Part shown: positions 35,235 through 43,723 of the stretch, piece by piece
Layout: the number at the start of each line of letters is the position of its first letter
Position numbering within the stretch: the stretch's first letter is position 1
NCBI GenBank assembly: GCA_023489235.1
Contig: JAMDDE010000040.1
Location: forward strand, 1-53,694
Length of the DNA: 53,694 nucleotides
Direction: 5' to 3'
DNA from: Actinomycetota bacterium
GTDB taxonomy: Bacteria; Actinomycetota; Acidimicrobiia; Acidimicrobiales; JAMDDE01
The notes under the pieces: model-generated
Databases searched by the model: none
Told to the model about the DNA's origin: nothing
What the model saw: the letters and a program-made list of their open reading frames with translations, nothing else
Translations under genes and position numbers: made by a program

Positions 35235-35260
35235 ACGTGGGCGGGCAGCCCACGTTTTTG
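35235..35260 (+). terminator. intrinsic terminator or attenuator in the rimP leader
   Basis: ACGTGGGC (35235-35242) and GCCCACGT (35248-35255) form a perfect 8-bp GC-rich stem with a 5-nt loop, followed directly by TTTTG. It may end proS transcripts. Because it lies 70 bp before rimP and just after a -10-like element, it may instead attenuate the rimP-nusA-infB operon or end a short leader RNA. Confidence 0.75.
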
Positions 35261-35325
35261 TTTGTTGCAGGGCCAGCAAAGTTGGCATGGTCAAGTAAGT
35301 AGATAAGTAGCAAGGGTTATCAGAG

Positions 35326-35871
35326 ATGACTGAGAGTGTGATGGAGCAAAAGGGGGAGAAGGTAACGTCAGAGGTGCCTTCGGCTCTAATCAACCTTCTG
35401 AAGTCAGTCATATCGGTTCATGGGCTTGAACTTGTCGACGTAGAGGTGGGACCTCAAACTTTGATCGTCTTCGTAGACAAAACCGATGGTACTGTCGATC
35501 TGGATACCTTGGCTCATTTGAGCAAGGAGATATCCTCTGCCATGGATGACTCTGTCGCAATGGATGACTCTGTCGCAATTGACAAGAGCTTTTCAGAGAT
35601 GACTCTGGAGGTGTCCACCCCTGGTTTGGAAAGACCTTTGAAACGTCGAGAGCATTATGACGCTGTGATCGGAGCAGTGATAGCCGTTAGGCTTAGAGAT
35701 GGATTCAGCAAGGGGAGGAGGCTCCGTGGGCGATTGGTTGATGTTTTTGCCGAAGGCATTGTTTTGGAGGAATCTTCAGCGACCTCGAATCCTTCAGAGG
35801 TTTTTGTTGCTTTTGCAGATATAGATAGAGCCCATACGGTCTTCGAGTGGAAGCGAGACTTGATTGAGTAA
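35326..35871 (+). CDS. rimP: ribosome maturation factor RimP
   Basis: This 181-residue protein supports 30S assembly. The N-terminal alpha/beta domain (LELVDVEVGPQTLIVFVDK) and the family hallmark EVSTPGLERPLKRREHY are present, followed by an SH3-like domain. The segment AMDDSVAMDDSVAIDKS holds an 18-bp tandem duplication that adds six residues to the loop before the hallmark. ATG at 35326 is used. The gene overlaps nusA by 8 bp, in the conserved rimP-nusA-ylxR-infB order. Confidence 0.93.
   Translation: MTESVMEQKGEKVTSEVPSALINLLKSVISVHGLELVDVEVGPQTLIVFVDKTDGTVDLDTLAHLSKEISSAMDDSVAMDDSVAIDKSFSEMTLEVSTPGLERPLKRREHYDAVIGAVIAVRLRDGFSKGRRLRGRLVDVFAEGIVLEESSATSNPSEVFVAFADIDRAHTVFEWKRDLIE
35542..35577 (+). 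repeat. 18-bp perfect tandem duplication inside rimP
   Basis: ATGGATGACTCTGTCGCA occurs twice head to tail and encodes MDDSVA twice. The two copies are identical, which suggests a recent slippage event. It keeps the reading frame. Confidence 0.95.
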
Positions 35872-37120
35872 GGATAACTTCGAGTTCCTCGATGCGCTGA
35901 GTCAAATTGCGCGTGACAAAGGGATATCCATCGATGTGCTTTTGGAGGCTCTGGCCAACGCCTTGGTGGCTGCTTACAAACGCCGCCCAGGATCGGCTGA
36001 AGAGGCAGTGGTAACGATTGACCCAGACTCCGGTGAGATCAAGGTTTATGCCCAAGAGCTCGATGAGGATGGAAATGTCATAAGAGAGTGGGATGACACC
36101 CCTTATGATTTTGGGCGCATAGCCGCCCAAACTGCTAAGCAGGTTATTTTGCAGCGCATAAGGGAAGCAGAAAGGGATCTCAAATATGAAGAATATGCAG
36201 GAAGAGAAGGAGATATAGTAACTGGGATCGTCCAACAAAGCGACAACCGCTACACCCTGCTGGATCTTGGCAAGGTTGAGGCACTGCTTCCTCAGGCGGA
36301 GCATGTGCCCACTGAGCACTATGAGCATGGAGCGCGTCTTAAAGCGTACATAGTGGAGGTGAGGAAAACTACCAAAGGTCCTCAGATTGTCGTAAGTCGT
36401 ACTCACCCTGGCCTTGTCAAACGTCTTTTCGAATTGGAGGTTCCTGAGATCTCTAGCGGGGTAGTGGAGATCAAGGCTTTGGCTAGAGAACCAGGACATA
36501 GGACAAAGATCGCTGTTTACTCCAATGATCCGAATGTCGATCCCGTGGGGGCATGTGTTGGTGCCAGAGGTGGACGTGTCCGCATGGTTACCAATGAGCT
36601 TCGCGGCGAGAAAGTGGACATTGTTCCGTACTCGGATGATCCTGTTGAGTTCGTTCAGCGAGCCCTTCAGCCAGCGCGAGTAAAAGAAGTACGACTTGAT
36701 GAGACCTCTGGGGTTGCTACGGTGGTGGTAAGTGATCATCAGCTATCTCTAGCCATAGGCAAGGAGGGCCAGAACGCACGTCTAGCCGCCCGGTTAACTG
36801 GTTGGAGAATTGACATCAAAAGTGAGAGCCAACTTCTTGCGGAGTCGAAAGGTTATGGCGATGAAGAATGGGCTGAGGGGGAGTGGGTAGAAAACGAAGC
36901 AGGTGAGATGGTTTGGCAATCAGCTGAAGGCGGAGAGGCTGTTTCCGCTACAGAGTGGTTCGAACATGAGGGCTATGATGAAGAGCAGGAGCAGGAGGGT
37001 GATCTAACTGCCTCTGATTACTCTAGCTCTTCTGAGGAATCTCATGCTGTGGAGCGTACAGATGAGATTGGTTCGCTAGACGATGATGAACGGTTATTTG
37101 ACGAGGAGGCACAGGCATAG
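35864..37120 (+). CDS. nusA: transcription termination/antitermination factor NusA
   Basis: This 418-residue protein has an N-terminal RNA-polymerase-binding domain ([16 protein letters not shown]), an S1 domain ([24 protein letters not shown]) and two KH domains ([52 protein letters not shown]). The last ~80 residues are a strongly acidic tail ([16 protein letters not shown] onward), unlike the acidic repeats of E. coli. The start is TTG at 35864, inside the rimP end. The AGGAGG at 37104-37109 within its last codons serves the next gene. Confidence 0.96.
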   Translation: MSKDNFEFLDALSQIARDKGISIDVLLEALANALVAAYKRRPGSAEEAVVTIDPDSGEIKVYAQELDEDGNVIREWDDTPYDFGRIAAQTAKQVILQRIREAERDLKYEEYAGREGDIVTGIVQQSDNRYTLLDLGKVEALLPQAEHVPTEHYEHGARLKAYIVEVRKTTKGPQIVVSRTHPGLVKRLFELEVPEISSGVVEIKALAREPGHRTKIAVYSNDPNVDPVGACVGARGGRVRMVTNELRGEKVDIVPYSDDPVEFVQRALQPARVKEVRLDETSGVATVVVSDHQLSLAIGKEGQNARLAARLTGWRIDIKSESQLLAESKGYGDEEWAEGEWVENEAGEMVWQSAEGGEAVSATEWFEHEGYDEEQEQEGDLTASDYSSSSEESHAVERTDEIGSLDDDERLFDEEAQA

Positions 37121-37401
37121 TCGTACTGCGTAGTTGCATAGGATGCCGTCAGGTGCTACCCACTGATCGGTTGATCAGAATAGCGGTTGATCAAAGTGGC
37201 ATGCCAACTGCATCGAGGTATCTACCAGGTCGTGGTGCATGGGTGTGTAAGCACTCGACTCATTGCTTTACTTCAGCTGTAAAACACAAGGCCTTCGATC
37301 GTGCATTACGCGCTAAATTTACTCCTAGCCAACTATCCTTGTTGTTTGACCAGATTTTTCGACCGAGTTTTACTGAACTAGAGGATCATTCGACCGCATA
37401 G
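37117..37401 (+). CDS. ylxR: YlxR-family (DUF448) RNA-binding protein, probable ATA start
   Basis: This small basic protein of about 94 residues lies between nusA and infB, its standard place. The family core is complete: RSCIGCRQVLPTDRLIRIAV, PGRGAWVCKH and KAFDRALRAKF. The first usable ATG/GTG/TTG is the GTG at 37153, but starting there would delete the conserved CIGCR motif. The frame is open only from 37102, and within it an ATA at 37117 overlaps the nusA stop as ATAG and sits 7 nt after a perfect AGGAGG. A CTG at 37126 is the other option. The function is RNA binding, with a proposed role in RNase P or ribosome biology in related species. Confidence 0.8.
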   Translation: MVVLRSCIGCRQVLPTDRLIRIAVDQSGMPTASRYLPGRGAWVCKHSTHCFTSAVKHKAFDRALRAKFTPSQLSLLFDQIFRPSFTELEDHSTA

Positions 37402-37500
37402 GGAGAGTTCAAGGGCGAAAGATCGGTAGTGATGCAAGAACTAGAAGGCAGTACGCAGGAAGAATATACATATTGCGATAGAGAGGATTGACAGATCCAG

Positions 37501-40500
37501 TTGGGCAAGAAGATACGTGTCCATGAGCTCGCGCGTGAGCTTGGAATGAGTAGCAAAGATGCACTTGATTTGTGCATAGCCATGGGGATCGGAGTAAAGA
37601 GCCACTCTTCTTCTATCGAGGATGCACAGGCAGACCGCGTCCGTAGACGAATACAGAGCCAGCAAGAAAAGACTTCTTCATTGCTGCCAGGAAATGCACA
37701 AGAGCTGGACAGTTCAAGGGAGACTACTCCTCAGAGTTCATCTCCTGCGGTTGGACAGGTATTAAGCGATAAGCCAGAGTCGGCCAGTGTATCCGTAGCT
37801 CCTATTTTGGAGGAACCATCCAGTCGAGATCACCTCAAAGAGCCTCTCGGCGAGTCAGGTGTTGGCATTGAGGAGAAAAGGGAGCAAAAACAAAGAGTAC
37901 AAAGAGAGGAGGAGCAAAAAGAGAGTCGTGAGGGTGATTTGCATGAGGGTACCTCTGTTGTAGAGCACAAACCCTCTCAACCATCCTCTCGTCGAGTGAT
38001 TTCCAGCCATCCAGCTCAGGTTCCTTCAGATAAACCTTTACCTCAAAGGCCGCTATCTTCCAGTGGGGCGCCGATTCCTCCTCCCCCACGCCTCCCACGT
38101 CCAGCAGGTTCAGCTACACCCAGTAGAACGATTGGTTCTCCTGCTGCTCCTGGCGCACGTCACCCTGTTTCAGGTGAGATTGCTAGGCCATCGACTCCTC
38201 CTAGGGGAGCACCAGAGAAGTCAAAGACCACTCCTTTGCCACCACCAACTAGCTCTATGTCCAAACCAGATCGAACTGCGCCAGATCGAACTGCGCCAGG
38301 CAGGGTAATACGTCCTCTTCTGAGTCCTAGTGGCAAGTTGATACCTCCTCCGCCAGGTGGTCCTCCTCGGCCGTCTACGGGACAGACGACTGTATCTCCT
38401 CGTTCACCTGGAGGATCCAGGCGTGCTGGCTCACCCTCGGGGGGAGGAAGTCAAGGATCGCCAAGACGACCCAACCCTTCTTCGGATCGCGCGCCAGCTC
38501 GGCCATCATCTCGGGGAGACGGCCAACGCTCTGGGGACAGGGCTGTTGGCGGGGCGGGAGCTGCCAGTAAGTTCAGTTCACTTCCTTCAGCACGAGGACG
38601 ATCTGTACCAACCACCCGACCACCAATGCCTCCAGCTCCTCCTTCCAGAGGAACTGCTGCAGGGCGAGGTAGAGCAGTGCAGAGGCGTCCAAAACGACGT
38701 AGAAGAGATATGGAAGAGTTGGAGCCCACTCAGCTGTCCACTACTTATACGCCATCTACAGCCCCTGTGCCAGACTATGAGGTCATTGTTGAACGTGGTT
38801 GCACGGCGCAGGAATTAGCACCCAAGTTGAATCGCACAGCAGGGGATGTAATACGTTTCTTGTTGCTCCAGGGAGAGATGGTGACTGCAACCCAATCTCT
38901 TACGGACGACATGATCGAACTGTTTGCTGCAGAGATAGGTGCCCAGATCAAGCTAGTCGATGCGGGGGAGGAGAAGGAGGCTCTACTAAGAGCGAAGTAC
39001 TTCAGTGACGAAGACAGTCAGGATATGGCTTCAGCAGTCCCTCGCCCACCAATTGTTACGGTCATGGGGCATGTGGATCACGGCAAGACGCTCTTGCTTG
39101 ACAAGATACGGCATAGCAATACCGTGGCCGGCGAAGCTGGAGGCATTACTCAACATATCGGTGCTTACCAAGTGCAAGTTGGGGATCAAAGAATAACTTT
39201 CATAGATACTCCAGGGCATGAAGCCTTTACTGCTATGAGGGCAAGAGGCGCCCAGGTAACCGACATAGTCGTGTTAGTGGTAGCTGCTGATGATGGGGTC
39301 ATGCCTCAAACCGTGGAAGCCATAGATCATGCCCGTTCAGCTCAGGTGCCAATAGTCGTGGCCATCAACAAGATCGATAAAGCTGGAGCAGATATAGATC
39401 GAGTGTTGCATCAACTGGCTGAACATGGCTTGTTGGCTGAGAAATGGGGCGGGGACACGATTACAGTAGAGATCTCGGCGTTGACAGGTGAAGGGATCAA
39501 TGACCTCTTGGAGCACCTATTATTGGTAGCAGAACTAGAGGAGTTGAAGGCTACCCCGGAGGGAAGAGCACGTGGAGTGGTCCTGGAGGCCAACTTGGAG
39601 GTTGGGCGTGGGCCGGTAGCCACCGTCATTGTTCAACAAGGAACGTTGAGAGTTGGCGATCCACTTGTAGCTGGTGCAGCATGGGGCAAAGTGAAAGCTC
39701 TCGTCAATGACAAGGGGGAGATGGTAAAAGAAGCGCTCCCTTCTACTCCAGTGGAAGTACTTGGCTGGTCTGAGCCTCCTATCGCAGGGGAGGAGTTCCG
39801 GGTCACCGCAGATCTGAGCGTGGCACGCACCATAGGTGAGACGCGAGCGCAAAGAGGAAGATTCATGCTCGCCGGTCAAGGTACATCTGTATCCCCAGGA
39901 GCTAAGCTTGAGGACATCTTCGAGCAGATTCAGCGGGGAGAGACGGCTACGTTGAACCTTATATTGAAAGCTGATGTACAGGGTTCTCTTGAAGCAGTCT
40001 CGGAGAGCCTCAGGAAGCTGGAGCGGGAAGGGATCAAGTTGACCTTTGTGCACCGCGGGGTGGGGGCCATCACCGAGAACGATGTGCAGTTGGCCTCGGT
40101 ATCCAATGCCACTGTCATAGGTTTCAATGTGCGCCCCGACAGAAGGGCTAGGGAGTTGGCCAATGAACGCTCGGTGGAGATAAGGACCTATGAGGTTATC
40201 TACAAGTTAGTTGAAGACATGGAAGCTGCAATGGCAGGTATGCTTGCCCCTTCCATGGAGGAAGTGGTCACAGGAGAGGCAGAGGTAAGGGCGGTGTTTC
40301 GTGTGCCTCGTGTTGGAGCTGTAGCAGGCTGCTATGTAAGGTCGGGTACTATTACGAGAGGTTCGAAGGTACGCTTCTTGCGTGATGGGGTGGTTATCTG
40401 GAAGGGAACGATCACCTCTCTAAAGCGTTTCAAGGATGACGTACGAGAGGTTGCAACGGGGTTTGAGTGTGGAATAGGCCTCTCTGACTATCAGGATCTC

Positions 40501-40554
40501 AAAGAAGGCGACATCATCGAGACCTTCGAAGAACGCGAGAGGGAGTCTACCTAG
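37501..40554 (+). CDS. infB: translation initiation factor IF-2
   Basis: This 1017-residue GTPase delivers initiator tRNA to the 30S subunit. An N-terminal IF2_N domain ([19 protein letters not shown]) is followed by a ~350-residue Pro/Ser/Arg-rich linker typical of actinobacteria and a second IF2_N (~430-500). The G domain has [26 protein letters not shown] and NKIDKAGAD, and domains II-IV follow. The start is TTG at 37501; AGAGGA lies 13 nt upstream, a long spacing. The frame is closed by TGA at 37489-37491, so no conventional earlier start exists. The linker contains a perfect 15-bp tandem duplication. Confidence 0.97.
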   Translation: MGKKIRVHELARELGMSSKDALDLCIAMGIGVKSHSSSIEDAQADRVRRRIQSQQEKTSSLLPGNAQELDSSRETTPQSSSPAVGQVLSDKPESASVSVAPILEEPSSRDHLKEPLGESGVGIEEKREQKQRVQREEEQKESREGDLHEGTSVVEHKPSQPSSRRVISSHPAQVPSDKPLPQRPLSSSGAPIPPPPRLPRPAGSATPSRTIGSPAAPGARHPVSGEIARPSTPPRGAPEKSKTTPLPPPTSSMSKPDRTAPDRTAPGRVIRPLLSPSGKLIPPPPGGPPRPSTGQTTVSPRSPGGSRRAGSPSGGGSQGSPRRPNPSSDRAPARPSSRGDGQRSGDRAVGGAGAASKFSSLPSARGRSVPTTRPPMPPAPPSRGTAAGRGRAVQRRPKRRRRDMEELEPTQLSTTYTPSTAPVPDYEVIVERGCTAQELAPKLNRTAGDVIRFLLLQGEMVTATQSLTDDMIELFAAEIGAQIKLVDAGEEKEALLRAKYFSDEDSQDMASAVPRPPIVTVMGHVDHGKTLLLDKIRHSNTVAGEAGGITQHIGAYQVQVGDQRITFIDTPGHEAFTAMRARGAQVTDIVVLVVAADDGVMPQTVEAIDHARSAQVPIVVAINKIDKAGADIDRVLHQLAEHGLLAEKWGGDTITVEISALTGEGINDLLEHLLLVAELEELKATPEGRARGVVLEANLEVGRGPVATVIVQQGTLRVGDPLVAGAAWGKVKALVNDKGEMVKEALPSTPVEVLGWSEPPIAGEEFRVTADLSVARTIGETRAQRGRFMLAGQGTSVSPGAKLEDIFEQIQRGETATLNLILKADVQGSLEAVSESLRKLEREGIKLTFVHRGVGAITENDVQLASVSNATVIGFNVRPDRRARELANERSVEIRTYEVIYKLVEDMEAAMAGMLAPSMEEVVTGEAEVRAVFRVPRVGAVAGCYVRSGTITRGSKVRFLRDGVVIWKGTITSLKRFKDDVREVATGFECGIGLSDYQDLKEGDIIETFEEREREST
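38266..38295 (+). repeat. 15-bp perfect tandem duplication inside infB
   Basis: CCAGATCGAACTGCG is present twice in tandem and encodes [10 protein letters not shown] in the Pro-rich linker of IF-2, followed by PGR. The copies are identical and in frame. Confidence 0.95.
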
Positions 40555-40574
40555 TTGGTGACCATGCCATAGCC

Positions 40575-40604
40575 CACTTTCATGACTTGCACTTTCATGA
40601 CTTG
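40575..40604 (+). repeat. 15-bp perfect tandem duplication between infB and rbfA
   Basis: CACTTTCATGACTTG occurs twice head to tail in the 88-bp gap between infB and rbfA. The gap otherwise shows no clear Shine-Dalgarno for rbfA. Confidence 0.95.
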
Positions 40605-40642
40605 CACAGGAATACGGAAAAGCTGGTATAAGCTTCTTTGAT

Positions 40643-41050
40643 GTGAGGCATGCAGGAAGTAGACGCCTTGAACCCAAAGGTCAACCAGCTTATCCTCGGG
40701 TTGCTCGAGTCAATGCAGTTGTACGAGAGGTAGTCGCCCAGTATATAGAGAGGCTTTCCGATACCGACGACCGACTTGGTTTCTTGACGGTCACCGGAGC
40801 AGAGGTAACTGGAGATCTAAGCCATGCCACTGTCTATATGAGCTCCTTGCCTCTTTCTGCCAAGGAAGCCTTAGAGGAGCAGCGCAAGCAACTTCAAGCA
40901 GCAGTGGCGAGGGAGACGCGAATGAAAAGAACGCCTCAACTTCGCTTTGAAGCCGATCCAGCCATTGAGGCAGGATGGCGAGTGGAAGCTATTCTGCGGC
41001 ATTTGGGTCGTACCATGGAGCAAGCGCCTTGGGAGAGGGATAATCCCTGA
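40643..41050 (+). CDS. rbfA: ribosome-binding factor A
   Basis: This 135-residue KH-fold protein helps 16S rRNA maturation and 30S assembly. YPRVARVNAVVREVVAQYIERL, the ATVYMSSLP strand and RMKRTPQLRFEADPAIEAGWRVEAIL are typical. The start is probably GTG at 40643, but no strong Shine-Dalgarno is seen. The first 15 residues (MRHAGSRRLEPKGQP) are extra compared with most homologues. GGGAGAGG near its 3' end probably serves truB. Confidence 0.92.
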   Translation: MRHAGSRRLEPKGQPAYPRVARVNAVVREVVAQYIERLSDTDDRLGFLTVTGAEVTGDLSHATVYMSSLPLSAKEALEEQRKQLQAAVARETRMKRTPQLRFEADPAIEAGWRVEAILRHLGRTMEQAPWERDNP

Positions 41051-41931
41051 GCAAGATCGTTGGACTCTTGGTCATCGATAAACAAGAAGGGATTACCTCT
41101 CACGACGTAGTAGTTCGATGTCGTAGAATATTTCCAGGTGTGCGAGTTGGGCATGCCGGTACCTTGGATCCTCCTGCAACAGGAGTTCTATTGGTTGGGT
41201 TAGGTGCGGCTACGCGACTACTTCGCTTCTTGTCCGTATTGAGAAAGCGTTACCTGGCTGAGATAGTTCTAGGGTGTTCTACTACTACTTTGGACGCTAC
41301 TGGTGAGGTCATAGCTCGTTACGACATGTCTCATATCGGCTTGGAGGATGTAAGAAGAGCAGCCTTACAACTGACTGGAATTGTGCAACAAGTGCCTCCA
41401 ATGGTATCAGCGGTGCGTCAAGATGGACGGAGGTTGTACGAGCTGGCTAGAGCTGGTCGGGAAGTGGATCGGGCGCCGCGTGAACGATTAGTTTACGGTT
41501 TCGATGTGGAAGCGACTGGTGAAGCTGGAGTCTTTCGAGCTGTGGTGGACTGCTCGTCTGGTACCTACGTACGCTCCTTGGCTGACGAAATGGGCAAACT
41601 CTTGGGGGGAGGAGCTTATCTGCGTCGGCTGCGAAGATTGCAGGTTGGTTCCTTTGACATAGCCGAGGCTTGCATTTTGGATTCTGTGGGCATAGAGAAT
41701 GTACTGTCACCAGCAGATGCGTTGCGCGACTATCCTAAAATAAAGGTTTCCTCTTCTCTACGTAAACTAATAATGAACGGGTGCAAACTTGCCAGTGGCG
41801 ATATAGGGATTGCGAATGAGAACGGTCCTGTAGCCTTGATTGGAGATGACGGAGAGCTGCTGGCTGTATACGACCGTGTGGATCAGCAAGTGCTGAAGCC
41901 GGTTGTGGTGATGAGCAGCGAGAGCAAGTGA
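41047..41931 (+). CDS. truB: tRNA pseudouridine-55 synthase, probable CTG start
   Basis: TruB forms pseudouridine 55 in tRNA. The catalytic Asp is in GHAGTLDPPATGVLL, and SGTYVRSLADEMG and LRRLRRLQVG are conserved. A TTG at 41068 would begin at VIDKQEG and remove the usual Gly-Leu-Leu strand. The frame is closed by TAA at 41041-41043, and the only earlier candidate is CTG at 41047. That CTG overlaps the rbfA stop as CTGA and lies 8 nt after GGGAGAGG, giving SKIVGLLVIDKQEG at the N-terminus. The C-terminal ~65 residues form a PUA-like region. Confidence 0.9.
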   Translation: MSKIVGLLVIDKQEGITSHDVVVRCRRIFPGVRVGHAGTLDPPATGVLLVGLGAATRLLRFLSVLRKRYLAEIVLGCSTTTLDATGEVIARYDMSHIGLEDVRRAALQLTGIVQQVPPMVSAVRQDGRRLYELARAGREVDRAPRERLVYGFDVEATGEAGVFRAVVDCSSGTYVRSLADEMGKLLGGGAYLRRLRRLQVGSFDIAEACILDSVGIENVLSPADALRDYPKIKVSSSLRKLIMNGCKLASGDIGIANENGPVALIGDDGELLAVYDRVDQQVLKPVVVMSSESK

Positions 41932-42060
41932 CGGTTAGTGGGGTCAAAGCTCGAGTACAGCTGTAAAGAGCATCTCCAGGGATGGTGAAGGATAGATTTT
42001 TGCAGGAGTGGATCTGTGTATATGTGCGGTAGCAATGACAACTCTTAAAGGATGGCGGAT

Positions 42061-43047
42061 ATGGAGGTGATATCGGAGACCAGCCTCTTTCCTCACATAC
42101 CGGATGGTGCTGCTGTGACCATAGGCGTCTACGATGGAGTACATATCGGCCATCAACGGCTCATTACTGCCACCAAGGAGCGTGCAGCACAGCTGGGTAT
42201 CCCTACAGTTGTTATTACCTTTGACAAGCATCCTGCCACTATTGTGCGGCCAGGGGATCATTTGGGTCTGTTGACCGACTTGGACATGAAGCTAGAACTT
42301 CTTGCTCGGCTGGGAGTGGACTATACCTTGCTTCTCTCTTTCGATAAGCGCCGCTCCGAGGAGAGTCCAGGTGAGTTCGTACAGGATGTCTTGGTGGGCA
42401 CTGTACATGCCAAAGTGGTGGTAGTCGGGGAGAACTTCCACTTTGGACATGATCGTAGTGGAGATATCGTATTCTTGACGAAAATGGGACATTTGTTTTC
42501 CTTTGAAGTAGTGGCTGTTCCTCTGGCACGGGATATGAGAGAGTCAGAGGTGGTCTCTTCCACGCGCATAAGGGAGTTGCTGAAGAAAGGAATGGTAGAG
42601 GCTGCCGCGGATCTACTTGCTAGGCCATATCAGCTGCGTGGTAACGTGGTGCATGGTAGTTCACGTGGCGGCACAGAGCTCGGGTTCCCGACCGCCAATT
42701 TGAAAGTGAAGCAAGACGTGCTTATCCCAAGTGACGGTATCTATGCTGGCATCTACCATCGGCCAGGAGGGGAACAATACGAAGCGGCTATATCGATAGG
42801 ATTCAGACCCACCTTTGATGAGCTAGATCTCGAAGCATCGACTGAATCGTACCATCCATCCAGAACAATTGAGGCCTATCTCATCGGATTCAATGGGAAT
42901 CTATACGGCGAGGAAGGCCGATTGGACTTCATCGGGAGGATAAGAGATGAACTCAAGTTTGACAGTCCTGCAGAGCTGGCCGAGCAGATAGAAAGAGACG
43001 TTGCTCAGGTGCGCTTGTTGTTGAGGCAAGGACGGCATGGAGGATAA
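42061..43047 (+). CDS. ribF: bifunctional riboflavin kinase/FAD synthetase
   Basis: This protein of about 328 residues makes FMN and then FAD. The N-terminal adenylyltransferase half has TIGVYDGVHIGHQRLI with the HxGH motif and STRIRELL. The C-terminal kinase half has GTELGFPTANL, the substrate-binding TAN motif, and SIGFRPTF. I prefer ATG at 42061, since AAAGGA lies about 8 nt upstream; ATG at 42052 overlaps that AAAGGA. The truB-ribF gap of about 130 bp holds no FMN riboswitch that I can recognise. Confidence 0.95.
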   Translation: MEVISETSLFPHIPDGAAVTIGVYDGVHIGHQRLITATKERAAQLGIPTVVITFDKHPATIVRPGDHLGLLTDLDMKLELLARLGVDYTLLLSFDKRRSEESPGEFVQDVLVGTVHAKVVVVGENFHFGHDRSGDIVFLTKMGHLFSFEVVAVPLARDMRESEVVSSTRIRELLKKGMVEAAADLLARPYQLRGNVVHGSSRGGTELGFPTANLKVKQDVLIPSDGIYAGIYHRPGGEQYEAAISIGFRPTFDELDLEASTESYHPSRTIEAYLIGFNGNLYGEEGRLDFIGRIRDELKFDSPAELAEQIERDVAQVRLLLRQGRHGG

Positions 43048-43125
43048 GTAATCAAATGATCCTGGCGATTGTCGTCTTCTGCTAACCTAGAGAGGAAAGA
43101 ACAGGTTGTAGTGTTTTATCTGCAG

Positions 43126-43150
43126 TCCGACCTTATGGAACTTGGTCTGA
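43126..43150 (+). promoter_or_regulatory. possible rpsO leader stem-loop
   Basis: TCCGACC (43126-43132) and GGTCTGA (43144-43150) can pair with one mismatch over an 11-nt loop, about 50 nt before the rpsO start. S15 represses its own mRNA in many bacteria through structurally varied leaders, so this is a candidate site only. Confidence 0.25.
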
Positions 43151-43201
43151 TAGCTTATTTCTGTAGTTGGAAACGATAGTTAAGGATTGTACGGAACAAT
43201 T

Positions 43202-43477
43202 ATGTCGAGCAAAGCCAATACCGCAGAAAGAACTGCACTTATTGAACAGTTCAAACTGCACGAGACCGATACTGGCTCACCCGAAGTGCAGATTGCGCTA
43301 CTCACTCGGCGCATCAATTACCTAACAGAACACCTGAAGGTTCATCGAGGGGATCATCATAGTCGTCGAGGTTTGATGATGCTTATAGGAAGGCGTCGCA
43401 GATTGCTGGAGTATGTGCGTGCAAATGATGTAGACAGATATAGGTCGATCATTGCCAGGCTAGGCATCCGTCGTTAA
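43202..43477 (+). CDS. rpsO: 30S ribosomal protein S15
   Basis: This 91-residue protein binds the central domain of 16S rRNA. Hallmarks are [50 protein letters not shown] and the C-terminal [19 protein letters not shown] at 43202 gives the usual length; a TTG at 43187 would add MYGTI. It lies directly before pnp as in most bacteria. Confidence 0.97.
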   Translation: MSSKANTAERTALIEQFKLHETDTGSPEVQIALLTRRINYLTEHLKVHRGDHHSRRGLMMLIGRRRRLLEYVRANDVDRYRSIIARLGIRR

Positions 43478-43662
43478 GCGAAGGAATCAGATCCATGTCT
43501 TGGTATCGGGAGTAACGGGGTACCTTGAGGGGTAGATTGCTCCAACTATCTCGGTTGTTGCAAAGGTGTAGGTTTATATATTCAGTAAGTTGTATCAGTA
43601 GGTCCAATGGTGCTGGTCGATGGTCAGCTGCCAGTCGCCTTTTACTTGGTCAGTTGCACCTA

Positions 43663-43698
43663 GGTACTGGACGACTGGGAACTGCCATGATCAGTACC
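43663..43698 (+). promoter_or_regulatory. pnp leader stem-loop
   Basis: GGTACTG (43663-43669) pairs with CAGTACC (43692-43698), and flanking CTA/TAG extends the stem with one bulged base. It ends about 10 nt before the pnp Shine-Dalgarno GAGGAG. E. coli pnp is autoregulated through a leader stem cut by RNase III. The 246-bp rpsO-pnp gap holds this and no gene. Confidence 0.4.
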
Positions 43699-43723
43699 CT
43701 AGAAAAATGAGGAGCCATTGAGC

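Noticed and set aside
35705-36739. 344-residue open frame on the minus strand opposite nusA
   Set aside because: It lies wholly antisense to the rimP end and nusA, which are firmly identified, and its translation shows no recognisable domain.
41932-42060. FMN riboswitch before ribF
   Set aside because: The conserved RFN-element blocks (such as GGGCGGGGTGAAA-like and CCGACAGT-like segments) are missing.
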